Source: Nereida sp024640765
GTDB lineage: Bacteria; Pseudomonadota; Alphaproteobacteria; Rhodobacterales; Rhodobacteraceae
Direction: 5' to 3'
DNA length: 19,044 nt
NCBI GenBank assembly: GCA_024640765.1
Contig: JAHEEK010000027.1
Span: 1 to 19,044 of the forward strand
Numbering within the stretch: the stretch's first letter is position 1; every line of letters begins with the position of its first letter. The notes under the pieces are model-generated. The model ran no database searches. It was not told the origin of the DNA and saw only the letters and a list, made by a program, of their open reading frames with translations. Position numbers and translations under genes: made by a program. This document shows, in pieces, positions 1 to 8,287 of this stretch.

Positions 1-245
1 CGGCTGGCCAGCTCTTCTGCAATGGCCATCGAGTCCCCAAGCTGCGTTCCGCAGGGAAGTGTCAAAGTAGGCAGAGTGCGCGCAGGTGCCAGATGTGGGA
101 TGCGTGGTCTCACGTCTGCTTCATGATCGGGGTAGACAGTGGTGATGTCGACCAACTCCATCAATTCCGCGTGTTCGATCATCATTACGGCCGCGATGGA
201 CCAACTAAAATACAGGCGATTGCCTATGGTGAGCTGATATTTCAT
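1..245 (-). CDS. Glutathione S-transferase-like protein, N-terminal part (cut by left edge)
   Basis: An open frame starts at an ATG at 245 and runs off the left edge, giving 81 visible residues. The start of the protein (MKYQLTIGNRLYFSWSIAAV) has the beta strand plus Y-x-S-W-S segment of soluble GST N-terminal thioredoxin-fold domains. Further on come a P-A-R-T-L-P-T-L segment and G-T-Q-L-G-D-S-M-A-I-A-E-E-L, matching the region before the glutathione-binding loop and the conserved Asp-Ser that contacts the gamma-glutamyl group. A role in glutathione conjugation or thiol redox chemistry in the cytosol is inferred; GST substrates cannot be read from sequence. An in-frame TAA lies two codons upstream, so this ATG is the first possible ATG. 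The purine-rich AAGGG touches the ATG directly, closer than a normal Shine-Dalgarno. It reads in the same direction as the cobalamin genes, 78 bases after the phosphatase stop. Confidence 0.8.
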   Translation of the reverse strand, partial: MKYQLTIGNRLYFSWSIAAVMMIEHAELMELVDITTVYPDHEADVRPRIPHLAPARTLPTLTLPCGTQLGDSMAIAEELAS

Positions 246-323
246 CCCTTAAGTCTACGTGGTTTGTATGGTTATGCCAGTGGCAATTGTTCCGCCCATA
301 GACGCAATTTCAGCTGGGATAGC

Positions 324-869
324 TTAGGGACAAAAATTGATAACGGGTGCAGCTTCATCGTCGATATGGGTCACAGACAGATTGTCTATCCGGTGCCCGA
401 ACGCTTCATAGGCGGAGATTCCAAGGGCCCGCTGAACTTGGGTCAAAATCACCCCAAAGTGGCATACCACAATCAAATCGCCGTGCGGGCGAAGTGCGTC
501 AATTGAGGCCGTGACACGGCGGTAAACCGCGTTCCAGCTTTCACCGTTTGGTGGCGCGATGTTGCCGGGGTTTTCCCAATACTGACGGATGTGATCTTGG
601 TCTTCTATCTCGTCAAAGCGCTTCATATCCCAATCGCCAAAGTCAATCTCGCGTAACCCGTTGTCATGGGGAAGACGTGTGCGGCTGGCTTGAATGGCGT
701 CCGCTGTTGCACTTGCGCGCACTAGGTCCGATGAAATGACAGGCACGTCTGGCAAATACTCGGACAACCGCCTGAGAGCGGCGGTATCGCTCAGATCAGC
801 GGGAATATCCGCGTGGCCAACCATGGTTTTTGCGTGGGTAGGGCCGTGTCGCACCATATAAAGGGTCAT
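324..869 (-). CDS. cobC: Histidine phosphatase family protein, CobC-like (probable alpha-ribazole phosphatase)
   Basis: A 181-residue phosphoglycerate-mutase-like protein. The R-H-G signature is at residues 7-9 (VRHGPTHA), with H8 the expected phosphorylated histidine. The second Arg is R51 (SSDLVRAS), the acid E74 lies in LREIDFGDWD, and the second catalytic His is H137 in VVCHFGV. The length is typical of small CobC/SixA-sized members. The ATG at 869 overlaps the stop of the cobU-type gene upstream by 4 bases (ATGA), so the two are translationally coupled. That pairing is the reason to propose a nucleotide-loop assembly role, removing the phosphate from alpha-ribazole phosphate before or after joining to adenosyl-GDP-cobinamide. 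The family is promiscuous, so the fold and catalytic class are secure while the exact substrate is inferred from the neighbour. Confidence 0.85.
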   Translation of the reverse strand: MTLYMVRHGPTHAKTMVGHADIPADLSDTAALRRLSEYLPDVPVISSDLVRASATADAIQASRTRLPHDNGLREIDFGDWDMKRFDEIEDQDHIRQYWENPGNIAPPNGESWNAVYRRVTASIDALRPHGDLIVVCHFGVILTQVQRALGISAYEAFGHRIDNLSVTHIDDEAAPVINFCP

Positions 870-1402
870 AGGAGGCCTTTCAGAATTTGCGGCAATCCTG
901 CGATGACGTTCACCACTGTGTCTGCGCGTGCTGCGACTGATTGGTTGAGTTTGCCTTGCGCATTGCGAAACCGGCGGGACAACGCGTTTTCTGGGACAAT
1001 GCCTTGGCCGACTTCATTACTGACCAACACAATATGTGACGCACATTCAGCCAGCGCCGTTTCAACTTGGGCCCAGGGTGCGCGCCAACTGTCAGGACTA
1101 TCGTCGTCCATCATGATGTTGTTGAGCCACATGGTCAGGCAATCAACCAACACAACACTTCCCGCAGGTGCTGTCAGCAGCGCCTTTGAAATATCGCGCG
1201 GCTCTTCGATGGTTTGCCAATCAACACCGCGCTGAATTTTATGTGCTTCCATTTTTGCGCGCATTTCATCATCCCAAATCAGGGATGTCGCCAGATAAAT
1301 CCGCGTTAACCCACTGTTAACACATAGGCTTTCTGCAAATATGGATTTTCCTGAAGCTGCTCCGCCTAGGACAAAAGTTATTTTTGACAAGTTTTTCTGC
1401 AC
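866..1402 (-). CDS. cobU: Bifunctional adenosylcobinamide kinase / adenosylcobinamide-phosphate guanylyltransferase
   Basis: A 178-residue CobU/CobP protein, the normal length for the family. It phosphorylates adenosylcobinamide and then transfers GMP to give adenosyl-GDP-cobinamide in late B12 synthesis. The P-loop G-G-A-A-S-G-K-S is at residues 13-20. H54 in MRAKMEAHKIQRGVDW sits where the family carries its guanylylated histidine, followed by the diagnostic W-x-T-I-E-E-P. The Walker B-like VLVDCLTMWL is at residues 84-93, and the conserved SNEVGQGIVPENALSRRFR block is in the C-terminal half. The start used is GTG at 1402, chosen because it puts the P-loop at the usual distance from the N terminus; no strong ribosome site precedes it. 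It is the first gene of a two-gene unit with the CobC-like phosphatase and is divergent from the sigma factor gene across 90 bases. I see no B12 riboswitch in that gap. Confidence 0.95.
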   Translation of the reverse strand: MQKNLSKITFVLGGAASGKSIFAESLCVNSGLTRIYLATSLIWDDEMRAKMEAHKIQRGVDWQTIEEPRDISKALLTAPAGSVVLVDCLTMWLNNIMMDDDSPDSWRAPWAQVETALAECASHIVLVSNEVGQGIVPENALSRRFRNAQGKLNQSVAARADTVVNVIAGLPQILKGLL

Positions 1403-1492
1403 GCTTAGTGATCCAACCCCGAATGCCCCGCGTAATCAATACAATAGCAGCAAATCAAGCTGCCGCACAGACTGTAAAACAGGGGTTAAGAC

Positions 1493-2371
1493 ATGGCATT
1501 TGATGGCTACGCGGATCAATCCTTTTCTCGCCGGGCGATGAAAGCAGAACTACTTGATGCTGAGACGGAATTGCGTCTGGCATATGCGTGGCGCGATCAG
1601 CGTTGTGAAAAGTCGCTTCATCGCTTGATCACTGCTTACATGCGGCTGGCCATTTCGATGGCATCTAAGTTTAAGCGCTACGGAGCGCCGATGAATGATT
1701 TGATCCAAGAGGCGTCTCTTGGTCTGATGAAGGCTGCAGATAAATTCGATCCTGACCGCGGCGTGCGCTTTTCAACCTATGCTGTTTGGTGGATCAAAGC
1801 GTCCATTCAAGATCATGTGATGCGGAACTGGTCCATGGTGCGGACGGGGTCGACAAGCAGCCAAAAGTCACTGTTTTTCAACATGCGCCGGGTGCAAGCC
1901 CGTCTTGAGCGTGAAGCGGCTGCGGTTGGTGAAAAGCTTGAAGGGCACACATTGCGTGCTATGATTGCGACCGAAGTTGGCGTGCCGCTTCACGACGTAG
2001 AGATGATGCAGGGGCGCTTGTCCGGTTCTGATTTCTCGCTCAACGCGACGCAGTCCACCGAGGATGAGGGACGCGAGTGGATTGATGCGCTTGAAGACGA
2101 CAGTCCCCAAGCTGCTGAGCGGGTGGAATATGAGCACGATATGAGCTGCATGCGGACGTGGTTGATGGAAGCCATGAGCGCGCTGAATGAGCGCGAGCAG
2201 TTCATCGTGCGCGAACGCAAGTTGCGTGATGATCCGCGCACGTTGGAAAGCCTCGGAACCGAGCTGAGCCTGTCAAAAGAACGCGTACGGCAGCTTGAAG
2301 CGGCGGCATTTGGTAAGATGCGCAAGTCGCTTGAAGCGAAAAGCGGAGAGGTTGCTGCCTTTTTGATGTGA
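1493..2371 (+). CDS. rpoH: RNA polymerase sigma-32-type factor, RpoH2-like
   Basis: A 292-residue sigma-70-family factor. Region 2 is complete: a core-binding segment with DLIQEASLGLMKAADKFDP, then the -10 recognition segment FSTYAVWWIKASIQDHVMR at residues 93-111. The heat-shock-sigma 'RpoH box' S-Q-K-S-L-F-F-N-M-R-R is at residues 123-133 and separates this protein from RpoD. Region 4.2 shows the helix-turn-helix RTLESLGTELSLSKERVRQL near the C terminus. The N-terminal wording (MAFDGYADQSFSRRAMKAEL) and the RTGSTSSQKSLFFN stretch resemble my recollection of the RpoHII branch of Rhodobacteraceae, which serves singlet-oxygen and general stress responses, rather than the classical heat-shock RpoHI; the branch assignment is inference. 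The ATG at 1493 follows a weak AGGGG about 10 bases upstream. A strong terminator follows the stop, so the gene is probably monocistronic. Confidence 0.93.
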   Translation: MAFDGYADQSFSRRAMKAELLDAETELRLAYAWRDQRCEKSLHRLITAYMRLAISMASKFKRYGAPMNDLIQEASLGLMKAADKFDPDRGVRFSTYAVWWIKASIQDHVMRNWSMVRTGSTSSQKSLFFNMRRVQARLEREAAAVGEKLEGHTLRAMIATEVGVPLHDVEMMQGRLSGSDFSLNATQSTEDEGREWIDALEDDSPQAAERVEYEHDMSCMRTWLMEAMSALNEREQFIVRERKLRDDPRTLESLGTELSLSKERVRQLEAAAFGKMRKSLEAKSGEVAAFLM

Positions 2372-2400
2372 TGTCAGGGTCCCGTCTTTAAGGCTAAAGC

Positions 2401-2435
2401 AAGAGCGCTCAGTCACGCGATGACTGGGCGCTTTT
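2401..2435 (+). terminator. Rho-independent terminator after rpoH
   Basis: A 15-base-pair inverted repeat, 2401-2415 against 2421-2435, encloses a 5-base loop. All positions pair apart from two G-T type wobbles. The right arm ends in CTTTT. It begins 30 bases after the rpoH stop and separates rpoH from coaBC. Confidence 0.85.
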
Positions 2436-2447
2436 GCCGTTTTGGGT

Positions 2448-2476
2448 TTGTCACTTTGCGACGCTATGGCTACATC
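2448..2476 (+). promoter_or_regulatory. Possible sigma-70-type promoter for coaBC
   Basis: TTGTCA at 2448-2453 matches TTGACA in five of six positions and stands 17 bases before a poor -10, TACATC, at 2471-2476. It lies between the rpoH terminator and the coaBC start, where a promoter is needed. The -10 is weak, so this is only a candidate. Confidence 0.3.
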
Positions 2477-2483
2477 TGTTGCC

Positions 2484-2492
2484 AAAGGGAGG
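2484..2492 (+). promoter_or_regulatory. Ribosome binding site fixing the coaBC start
   Basis: AAAGGGAGG ends 6 bases before the ATG at 2499. It decides between this start and the in-frame ATG at 2442, which lies close behind the rpoH terminator and ahead of the likely promoter. Confidence 0.8.
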
Positions 2493-2498
2493 CCGCCT

Positions 2499-3692
2499 AT
2501 GCTGTCTGGACGTCATATTCTGTTGATCATCGGTGGTGGGATTGCCGCCTATAAATCGCTTGAGTTGATCCGCCGTTACCAAGATGCGGGTGCGCAGGTC
2601 ACGCCTGTTTTGACACGCGCAGGCAGCGAATTTGTGACGCCTCTAAGCGTGTCAGCTCTTGCAGGGCGCAAAGTGCACCAAGACTTGTTTGATCTGACGG
2701 CCGAAGCCGAGATGGGTCATATTGAGTTGTCACGAGCGGCGGATTTGGTGGTGGTTGCACCGGCGACAGCTGATTTGATGGGCAAAATGGCGGCGGGATT
2801 GGCCAACGATTTGGGCTCAACTTTGTTGATGGCTACGGACAAGCCCGTGCTCCTTGCCCCTGCAATGAACGTGAAAATGTGGGAGCACCCCGCCACGCAG
2901 CGCAATTTGGCGACGTTGAAAAATGACGGTATTCTGTTTGTGGGGCCCGAAGAGGGTGGCATGGCATGTGGCGAATTTGGCGCGGGCCGCATGGCAGAGG
3001 TGCCGCAGATCATTGAGGCTACGGCCACCGCGTTTGCAGATGGACCAATGTCGGGACAACATGTCATTGTCACTTCGGGCCCGACCCACGAACCGATTGA
3101 TCCTGTCCGCTATATTGCCAACCGTTCAAGCGGTGCACAGGGCACAGCGATTGCACGCGCCTTGGCAGCCCTTGGCGCGGATGTGACATTTATCACAGGA
3201 CCTGCAGATGTACCGGCACCGGAAGGTGTGCGTGTGGTTGCGGTCAACACTGCACGCGAAATGGCAGATGCGGTGGATGCAGCGTTGCCAGCACAGGCAG
3301 CGGTGTTTGCCGCAGCCGTCTCGGATTGGCGGGTTGCTTCAGCGAGCGACAGGAAAATTAAGAAAACTGCTGGTGGTCTTCCCGAATTAGAGTTTGCAGA
3401 GAACACAGATATTCTGGCACGTGTTTCACAGATGACTGAGGGGCGGCCAGCCCTTGTTGTGGGGTTCGCGGCGGAAACAGATGATGTGATTGCCAATGCA
3501 ACGGCAAAACGGGCGCGCAAAATGTGCGACTGGATCATCGCCAATGATGTGTCACCTGAAACGGGCATCATGGGGGGCGGCGAAAACGCTGTGACCGTGA
3601 TTTCTGAGAACGGTGCAGATAGCTGGCCGCGGATGGATAAGACGCAAGTCGCACAGCGTCTCGCCCAGCTAATGAATGATGCTTTGGCTTAA
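2499..3692 (+). CDS. coaBC: Bifunctional phosphopantothenoylcysteine decarboxylase / phosphopantothenate-cysteine ligase
   Basis: A 397-residue fusion enzyme for two consecutive steps of coenzyme A synthesis. The CoaC flavoprotein half has the FMN loop GGGIAAYK (residues 12-19), the catalytic His H74 in GHIELS, the P-A-M-N-x-x-M-W motif (121-128), and the substrate clamp with C157 in GGMACGEFGAGRM. The CoaB half begins near residue 186, with SGPTHEPIDPVRYIANRSSG carrying the conserved Asn and KIKK at residues 286-289 carrying the ligase lysine. Length and order are those of the standard bifunctional protein. An earlier in-frame ATG at 2442 exists, but the ATG at 2499 is preferred: a strong AAAGGGAGG lies just before it (2484-2492), and family members begin at MLSG(K/R)xILL. 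It stands alone between a terminator and a convergent gene. Confidence 0.96.
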   Translation: MLSGRHILLIIGGGIAAYKSLELIRRYQDAGAQVTPVLTRAGSEFVTPLSVSALAGRKVHQDLFDLTAEAEMGHIELSRAADLVVVAPATADLMGKMAAGLANDLGSTLLMATDKPVLLAPAMNVKMWEHPATQRNLATLKNDGILFVGPEEGGMACGEFGAGRMAEVPQIIEATATAFADGPMSGQHVIVTSGPTHEPIDPVRYIANRSSGAQGTAIARALAALGADVTFITGPADVPAPEGVRVVAVNTAREMADAVDAALPAQAAVFAAAVSDWRVASASDRKIKKTAGGLPELEFAENTDILARVSQMTEGRPALVVGFAAETDDVIANATAKRARKMCDWIIANDVSPETGIMGGGENAVTVISENGADSWPRMDKTQVAQRLAQLMNDALA

Positions 3693-3738
3693 CAACGTGC
3701 CGTTTGGATATTTTTGAACAAAAGAATGGCGGGCTTCG

Positions 3739-4665
3739 TTAGTACCCTGCTGTTCTGTCCACAAGGCCGATAGGCGTTTGGCCATTTTCGATACGAATGA
3801 TATTGCGTGCGATCGCATCCGCAGCCGTGGCCGCGCGTGTGACGCTGGCGATATGAGGCGTGACAGTCACTTGGCTGTGAGCCCAATATGGGTGATCCGT
3901 TGGCAATGGTTCTGTGTTGAACACATCAAGAGTCGCATGCGCGATATTTTTGTCCAATGCAGCAAGCAGCGCTTCGTCATCGATCAATGGCCCGCGGCCG
4001 GGGTTCAGCAGGAAAGCACCGTCCGGCAGCAGTGCTAGTTTTTCTGCGTCCAGCAGATTGTTCGTTTCATCTGTGAGCGGCAGGAGGAGGACAAGAATAT
4101 CAGCGGTGCGAAGTGCTTGATCCAGGCCCACATCACCTGAAAGACAATTTATACCATCGATCGTTTTTTGTGTACGGCTCCAACCGGTGACGGGAAAGCC
4201 AATTGATCGTAAAGCTTGGGCACAGGCCGTTCCCAACGCCCCCATGCCAAGGACTGTGACGCGGCGCGTCTCAGCCAAAGGTGGCCAACTTGTGTTGCGC
4301 CATGTCCCGTCTTGGCCGTGAATATGAGCATCCATTCCTACGTGATAACGCAGGCTATGGGCGCTGACCCATTCGACCATGCCTTGGGTTAGACCGTGAT
4401 CAATCATCCGCACTAGCGGTTGGGTCAGAGTTGCGTTGCCAACAATCGTTTCGACACCGGCCCAAAGGTTCAGGACGGCCTTGGCTTTGGTGTAGGGCGT
4501 GAAGTCACTTAATGGGCCATTGGGTGCGAAAATGATGTAGTCTGCGTCATGGGTTTCAATATCACGGGTGATGGACGCATCAATTTCGGCGCGTTTGAAG
4601 GCCGCAGGTAGGGTGGTTTGATAATGGCTCCAATGGTCGTCAGTACCTGCAAAGATGATCTTCAT
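3739..4665 (-). CDS. ghrA: Glyoxylate/hydroxypyruvate reductase A-type D-2-hydroxyacid dehydrogenase
   Basis: A 308-residue D-isomer-specific 2-hydroxyacid dehydrogenase of the GhrA branch, which reduces glyoxylate to glycolate and hydroxypyruvate to glycerate. The Rossmann loop G-M-G-A-L-G is at residues 140-145. G-W-S-R at 161-164 after beta strand 2 is the pattern of NADPH-using members. The catalytic triad is visible as R224 in PGRGPLIDDEAL, E252 in LDVFNTEP and H271 in TPHIAS. Its ATG at 4665 abuts the rodA stop (4666-4668) with no spacer, so it is translated from the end of the elongasome operon. It has no known role in wall synthesis, and the link may be purely transcriptional. It converges with coaBC across 46 bases, in which I see no clear terminator. 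Confidence 0.9.
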   Translation of the reverse strand: MKIIFAGTDDHWSHYQTTLPAAFKRAEIDASITRDIETHDADYIIFAPNGPLSDFTPYTKAKAVLNLWAGVETIVGNATLTQPLVRMIDHGLTQGMVEWVSAHSLRYHVGMDAHIHGQDGTWRNTSWPPLAETRRVTVLGMGALGTACAQALRSIGFPVTGWSRTQKTIDGINCLSGDVGLDQALRTADILVLLLPLTDETNNLLDAEKLALLPDGAFLLNPGRGPLIDDEALLAALDKNIAHATLDVFNTEPLPTDHPYWAHSQVTVTPHIASVTRAATAADAIARNIIRIENGQTPIGLVDRTAGY

Positions 4666-5805
4666 TTATCGTGCCCTGTGTACGTGTGCTGATTGCACAA
4701 TTCCGAATGCGAGGAGCAGCACCAACATGGCTGACCCGCCGTAGCTTACCAACGGTAGTGGGACGCCGACCACTGGTGCAAGCCCCATCACCATTGCCAT
4801 GTTGACGGCGAAAAACAAAAAGAACGTACCGGCAATTCCAAGGCTGACCAATTGTGCAAAACGGTCTTTTGTTTTGGCCGCTGAGACCACACAAAAAATA
4901 ACAATCAGCCCGTAGAGCAGCAGCAATGAAAACGCGCCTACGAATCCGAATTCTTCGGCCAGCGTGGTGAAAATAAAGTCTGTGTGTTTCTCGGGCAAAA
5001 AGTTAAGCCGCGATTGGGTGCCCTGCATAAAGCCCCGTCCGGTCCAGCCGCCAGACCCGAGCGCAATCTTGGACTGGGTGATGTGGTATCCGGTGCCAAG
5101 TGGGTTAGATGAAGGGTCCAGAAATGTATCAATACGGTCATATTGGTAGTTTTTCAAAAGCTGCCAATTAGTGCCGCGTGATTGGAAAACAGCAAATACG
5201 ACCCCAACTGCGCTGCTGATCACAGCTGCAAAATATCCCCAGTGCACACCGGCGAACCACATCATCATACCGCCGCCCATAATCAACAAAAGCGATGTTC
5301 CGAGGTCGGGTTGTCGCAATACCAAAAAGACAGGTAGCATGATGAAAAAGAGGGGTATGACAATCCAAAATAGTCGCGAGGTTTTCTCGCGGGGTAGCCA
5401 ATCATAGTAGGCGGCAAGCAACATCACGAGGGTGATTTTAGCCAGTTCTGAGGGTTGCAGCCGCATAAAGCCAAGGTCGATCCAGCGTTGTGACCCGCCA
5501 CCGACGTTGCCCAAAAACTCAACGATCAAGAGCAACACTAGCGTTCCCGCAAATGCCAATCCTGCGGTATTGCGCCAAAACCAAATGGGAACCATGGCGA
5601 CAATAAACATTAAGGTCATGCCCAAGGCGAAGCGCTGAACTTGGGCCATTGCCCAAGGTGTCCACGACCCACCAGCCACCGAATAAAGCATCAAGAAGCC
5701 GATGCTCGCGACGGCTGTGATCATCAGAACCAAAGGCCAGTTCAGATACAGCAATTTGCGCGGACCTGTGGGGATTTGGCGCACAGAGTATTCAAGATAG
5801 CTCAT
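4666..5805 (-). CDS. rodA: RodA, SEDS-family peptidoglycan glycosyltransferase
   Basis: A 379-residue polytopic inner-membrane protein with about ten hydrophobic segments. It polymerises lipid II into glycan strands in the Rod complex, working with PBP2. Family marks are GGGSQRWIDLG (102-112), RLQPSELAKI (115-124), RQPDLGTSL (164-172) and LPEKHTDFIFTTLAEEFG, in which D276 corresponds to the catalytic aspartate of RodA. A G-G-S-A-M motif follows near the C terminus. The ATG at 5805 overlaps the mrdA stop by 4 bases (ATGA), so the PBP2 and RodA partners are coupled in translation. The length is typical, and no key segment is missing. Confidence 0.97.
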   Translation of the reverse strand: MSYLEYSVRQIPTGPRKLLYLNWPLVLMITAVASIGFLMLYSVAGGSWTPWAMAQVQRFALGMTLMFIVAMVPIWFWRNTAGLAFAGTLVLLLIVEFLGNVGGGSQRWIDLGFMRLQPSELAKITLVMLLAAYYDWLPREKTSRLFWIVIPLFFIMLPVFLVLRQPDLGTSLLLIMGGGMMMWFAGVHWGYFAAVISSAVGVVFAVFQSRGTNWQLLKNYQYDRIDTFLDPSSNPLGTGYHITQSKIALGSGGWTGRGFMQGTQSRLNFLPEKHTDFIFTTLAEEFGFVGAFSLLLLYGLIVIFCVVSAAKTKDRFAQLVSLGIAGTFFLFFAVNMAMVMGLAPVVGVPLPLVSYGGSAMLVLLLAFGIVQSAHVHRAR

Positions 5806-7751
5806 GCTTTTGTCCCCTGATTGCGGTCGCTATCAAGGCTGCGCAAAAGCGCCTCCATCTGACGGAACGTGTTGCGCACATCAGCGCGGGCCGCATTGGG
5901 GTAGGCGCTGAGCGGCGGTGTGTCTCCGTAAAGCGCACGCAGAGTTATATCGCGGCCAATGGGTGCGGCCGCAGTTGACCCACCACCGCCGTGTTCCACG
6001 ATCACGCTGACAGCGATCCGAGGGTTATCAAATGGCGCATAATTGACCCAAAGGGCGTGGTCACGCCGTTCCCATGGCAAGTCTTGGTTGCGCGTGATGC
6101 CCCGTGCACGTTCCGCCGCAGTGATCCGCCGGACCTGACTGGTACCGGTTTTGCCAGCCATTTTGAACGCAGCATTCACGGTTCTTGAGCGGTATCCGGT
6201 CCCACGGCGCTCGTTTGAAACAGCATACATGGACCGGCGAATTGTATCGAGTGTGCTGCCTGTGATGCCAAGGTCCTGACCGCCTGAGATATCCGTCTCA
6301 ACGCCGTCACGGGATTTGATCAATCGTGGCTCAACACTTTTGCCCGTTGCAAGGCGTGCTGTCATAACTGCCAGTTGCAGCGGGGAAGACAAGACATAAC
6401 CTTGCCCGATTGAGGCGTTGACCGTGTCGCCGATGCGCCATTCTTGATCGCGCACTTCACGCTTCCACGCTTTGTCAGGAGCCAGCCCGCTGGCCACCGC
6501 AGACATCGGGATATCATGACGGACACCAACTCCAAGTTTGCGCGCCATTTCGGCGATGTTATCGATGCCCACTCGAAGAGCCAGATCGTAGTAGTAGACG
6601 TCACAGCTTTCGGTGATTGACTTGAACAAATCCACATCACCATGGCCCGCGCGCTTCCAGCAATGAAACCGTGTATCCGCGACTTCTTTATGCCCGACGC
6701 AGCGCACAGTTTCATTGGCATCCACAAGCCCTGCTTCAAAAGCGGCAAGCGCAGTGATCATTTTGAACGTGGACCCTGGTGGGTAAATGTCTTGAACCGC
6801 TTTCGATCTGAACGGGCGGTAGGGATCATTTAGTAGGGCATTGTAGTCGGTGGTGGAAATCCCGCGAACAAACAAGTTGGGGTCAAACGTGGGCGCAGAG
6901 CCAATTGCCAACAAATCGCCGGTCTGCACATCCATAATGACTGCGGATGCTGCCTCTCCGGCAAGGCGCGCTTGCACCCAGTTTTGAAGCTCTGTGTCGA
7001 TGGTCAGCTGTGTGTCTTGTCCCGCAAGCGCTTCTTCGCGGTCCAACTCACGGATCACGCGGCCCACGGCGTTAACTTCGATGCGTTTGGTGCCGGCTTT
7101 ACCGCGCAGCTCACGCTCTTCTTTTAACTCAACACCCGTTTTGCCAATCTGAAAACGCGGGATCTGCAACAGCGGATCAGGGTCCTCAATGCGGTTAAGA
7201 TCAAAGTCCGACACAGGACCAACGTAGCCAATCACATGGGCAAAATCGGCCCCCATAGGGTATGCACGTGAAAGGCCTAAATCCGCAGTAACACCAGGCA
7301 AAGCGGGCGCGTTTGCAGACACCTCGGCCACATCATCCCAGCTTAGCCGGTCCAGAATTGTCACCGGTACAAACGGAGAGCGGCGCTTTAGCTCGGCTTT
7401 GGTCTCATCAATTTTCTCGGGGCTGAGTGATACGATCCGTGAAAGCCGATAGAGCACTTCGTCGATGTCGCCCGCATCCTCGCGCACGATTGTGATGCGG
7501 TAGTTCGGCTCATTCACCGCGATCGGAAAGCCTGTGCGGTCAAATATCTGGCCGCGTGCGGGGGGCAAAAGCCGAATATTGATACGGTTTTCTTCGGCCA
7601 AAAGACGATATTGATCCGCCTGTTTGACCTGTAACTCGCGCATTCTCAGGCCCAAGACGCCCATAACAGCCATTTGCGCGCCACCCATGATGACGGCCCG
7701 CCGCGTGGTGAGACCGGTATTCTCGGAGGGATCGTTACGGGGCTTCTTCAT
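5802..7751 (-). CDS. mrdA: Penicillin-binding protein 2 (peptidoglycan D,D-transpeptidase MrdA)
   Basis: A 649-residue class B penicillin-binding protein, the transpeptidase partner of RodA. One transmembrane segment lies at about residues 18-36, followed by the PBP dimer/pedestal domain with ARGQIFDRTG (65-74). The transpeptidase motifs are S-T-F-K at 327-330 (nucleophile S327), S-C-D at 382-384 and K-T-G-T at 534-537. Between the first two is a Cys/His-rich segment (C351, D359, H363, C364, GHGDVDL) like the zinc-binding loop of PBP2. The frame extends upstream to 7817, but the ATG at 7751 is preferred: it overlaps the mreD stop as ATGA and gives the usual short basic cytoplasmic tail MKKPRNDP. 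Confidence 0.96.
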   Translation of the reverse strand: MKKPRNDPSENTGLTTRRAVIMGGAQMAVMGVLGLRMRELQVKQADQYRLLAEENRINIRLLPPARGQIFDRTGFPIAVNEPNYRITIVREDAGDIDEVLYRLSRIVSLSPEKIDETKAELKRRSPFVPVTILDRLSWDDVAEVSANAPALPGVTADLGLSRAYPMGADFAHVIGYVGPVSDFDLNRIEDPDPLLQIPRFQIGKTGVELKEERELRGKAGTKRIEVNAVGRVIRELDREEALAGQDTQLTIDTELQNWVQARLAGEAASAVIMDVQTGDLLAIGSAPTFDPNLFVRGISTTDYNALLNDPYRPFRSKAVQDIYPPGSTFKMITALAAFEAGLVDANETVRCVGHKEVADTRFHCWKRAGHGDVDLFKSITESCDVYYYDLALRVGIDNIAEMARKLGVGVRHDIPMSAVASGLAPDKAWKREVRDQEWRIGDTVNASIGQGYVLSSPLQLAVMTARLATGKSVEPRLIKSRDGVETDISGGQDLGITGSTLDTIRRSMYAVSNERRGTGYRSRTVNAAFKMAGKTGTSQVRRITAAERARGITRNQDLPWERRDHALWVNYAPFDNPRIAVSVIVEHGGGGSTAAAPIGRDITLRALYGDTPPLSAYPNAARADVRNTFRQMEALLRSLDSDRNQGTKA

Positions 7752-8287
7752 TGGATCGCCCCCTCCATCCGCACATCGGAGGGTGATTGAAACCGCAGTT
7801 TCAGGGCAAAGTGGCAAAACGCAGCAACGGCGGGGTAGGCAAGCAAAGTGATCACAAGTTGTGTCAGCGTAAGGCGGAGCGGATTGGTGTCGACCAAAGT
7901 GATGTTGAGCAGCACGCGCTCAAAAAGCACAGCGGCGGTGAGCGCCAGCGCAACATAAGCCCATTCAACCGTAAATGTGCCGGTGCTGATGTCTGCGGCA
8001 CGACTGCGCAAAAACTCATTGGCGATCAGAAAAGCTGCCGCAAAAAGACCCGGTGGGCGTTGCAGGATCATGTCTGCGCTGAATGCGATCAAAGCGACCA
8101 AGATCGTTGGGGCATAACTTGGACGGCGCAGGGTCCACGAAAATATCAGACATGGGATTAAATCAGGCGCACCCCATGCCCGTGGCGCTGTGTTGATTGG
8201 CAAAAGGTTTAAAAACAGAATGACTGCGCACAACAGTAAAAGCAAAAACCGATAGCCCCATTTAGGATTGAGCAAAACATCAGCCAT
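7748..8287 (-). CDS. mreD: Rod shape-determining protein MreD
   Basis: A 179-residue hydrophobic protein with about five membrane segments, including FLLLLLCAVILFLNLLP near the N terminus and a last segment LTQLVITLLAYPAVAAF. MreD links MreC to PBP2/RodA in the inner membrane. Sequence conservation in this family is low, so the call rests on size, hydropathy and its place between mreC and mrdA. The start used, ATG at 8287 (MADVLLNPKWGYRF), overlaps the mreC stop by 8 bases and follows a GGGGG purine run. Earlier in-frame starts up to 8320 are possible but lie further inside mreC. The gene ends in an ATGA overlap with mrdA. Confidence 0.9.
   Translation of the reverse strand: MADVLLNPKWGYRFLLLLLCAVILFLNLLPINTAPRAWGAPDLIPCLIFSWTLRRPSYAPTILVALIAFSADMILQRPPGLFAAAFLIANEFLRSRAADISTGTFTVEWAYVALALTAAVLFERVLLNITLVDTNPLRLTLTQLVITLLAYPAVAAFCHFALKLRFQSPSDVRMEGAIQ

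Noticed and set aside
93..506. 137-residue plus-strand open frame at the left end
   Set aside because: It lies opposite the GST-like and phosphatase genes, which carry clear family motifs on the minus strand; its protein shows no recognisable pattern.
1403..1492. Possible B12 riboswitch before cobU
   Set aside because: The 90-base gap holds no B12-box-like sequence and is too short for the full element.
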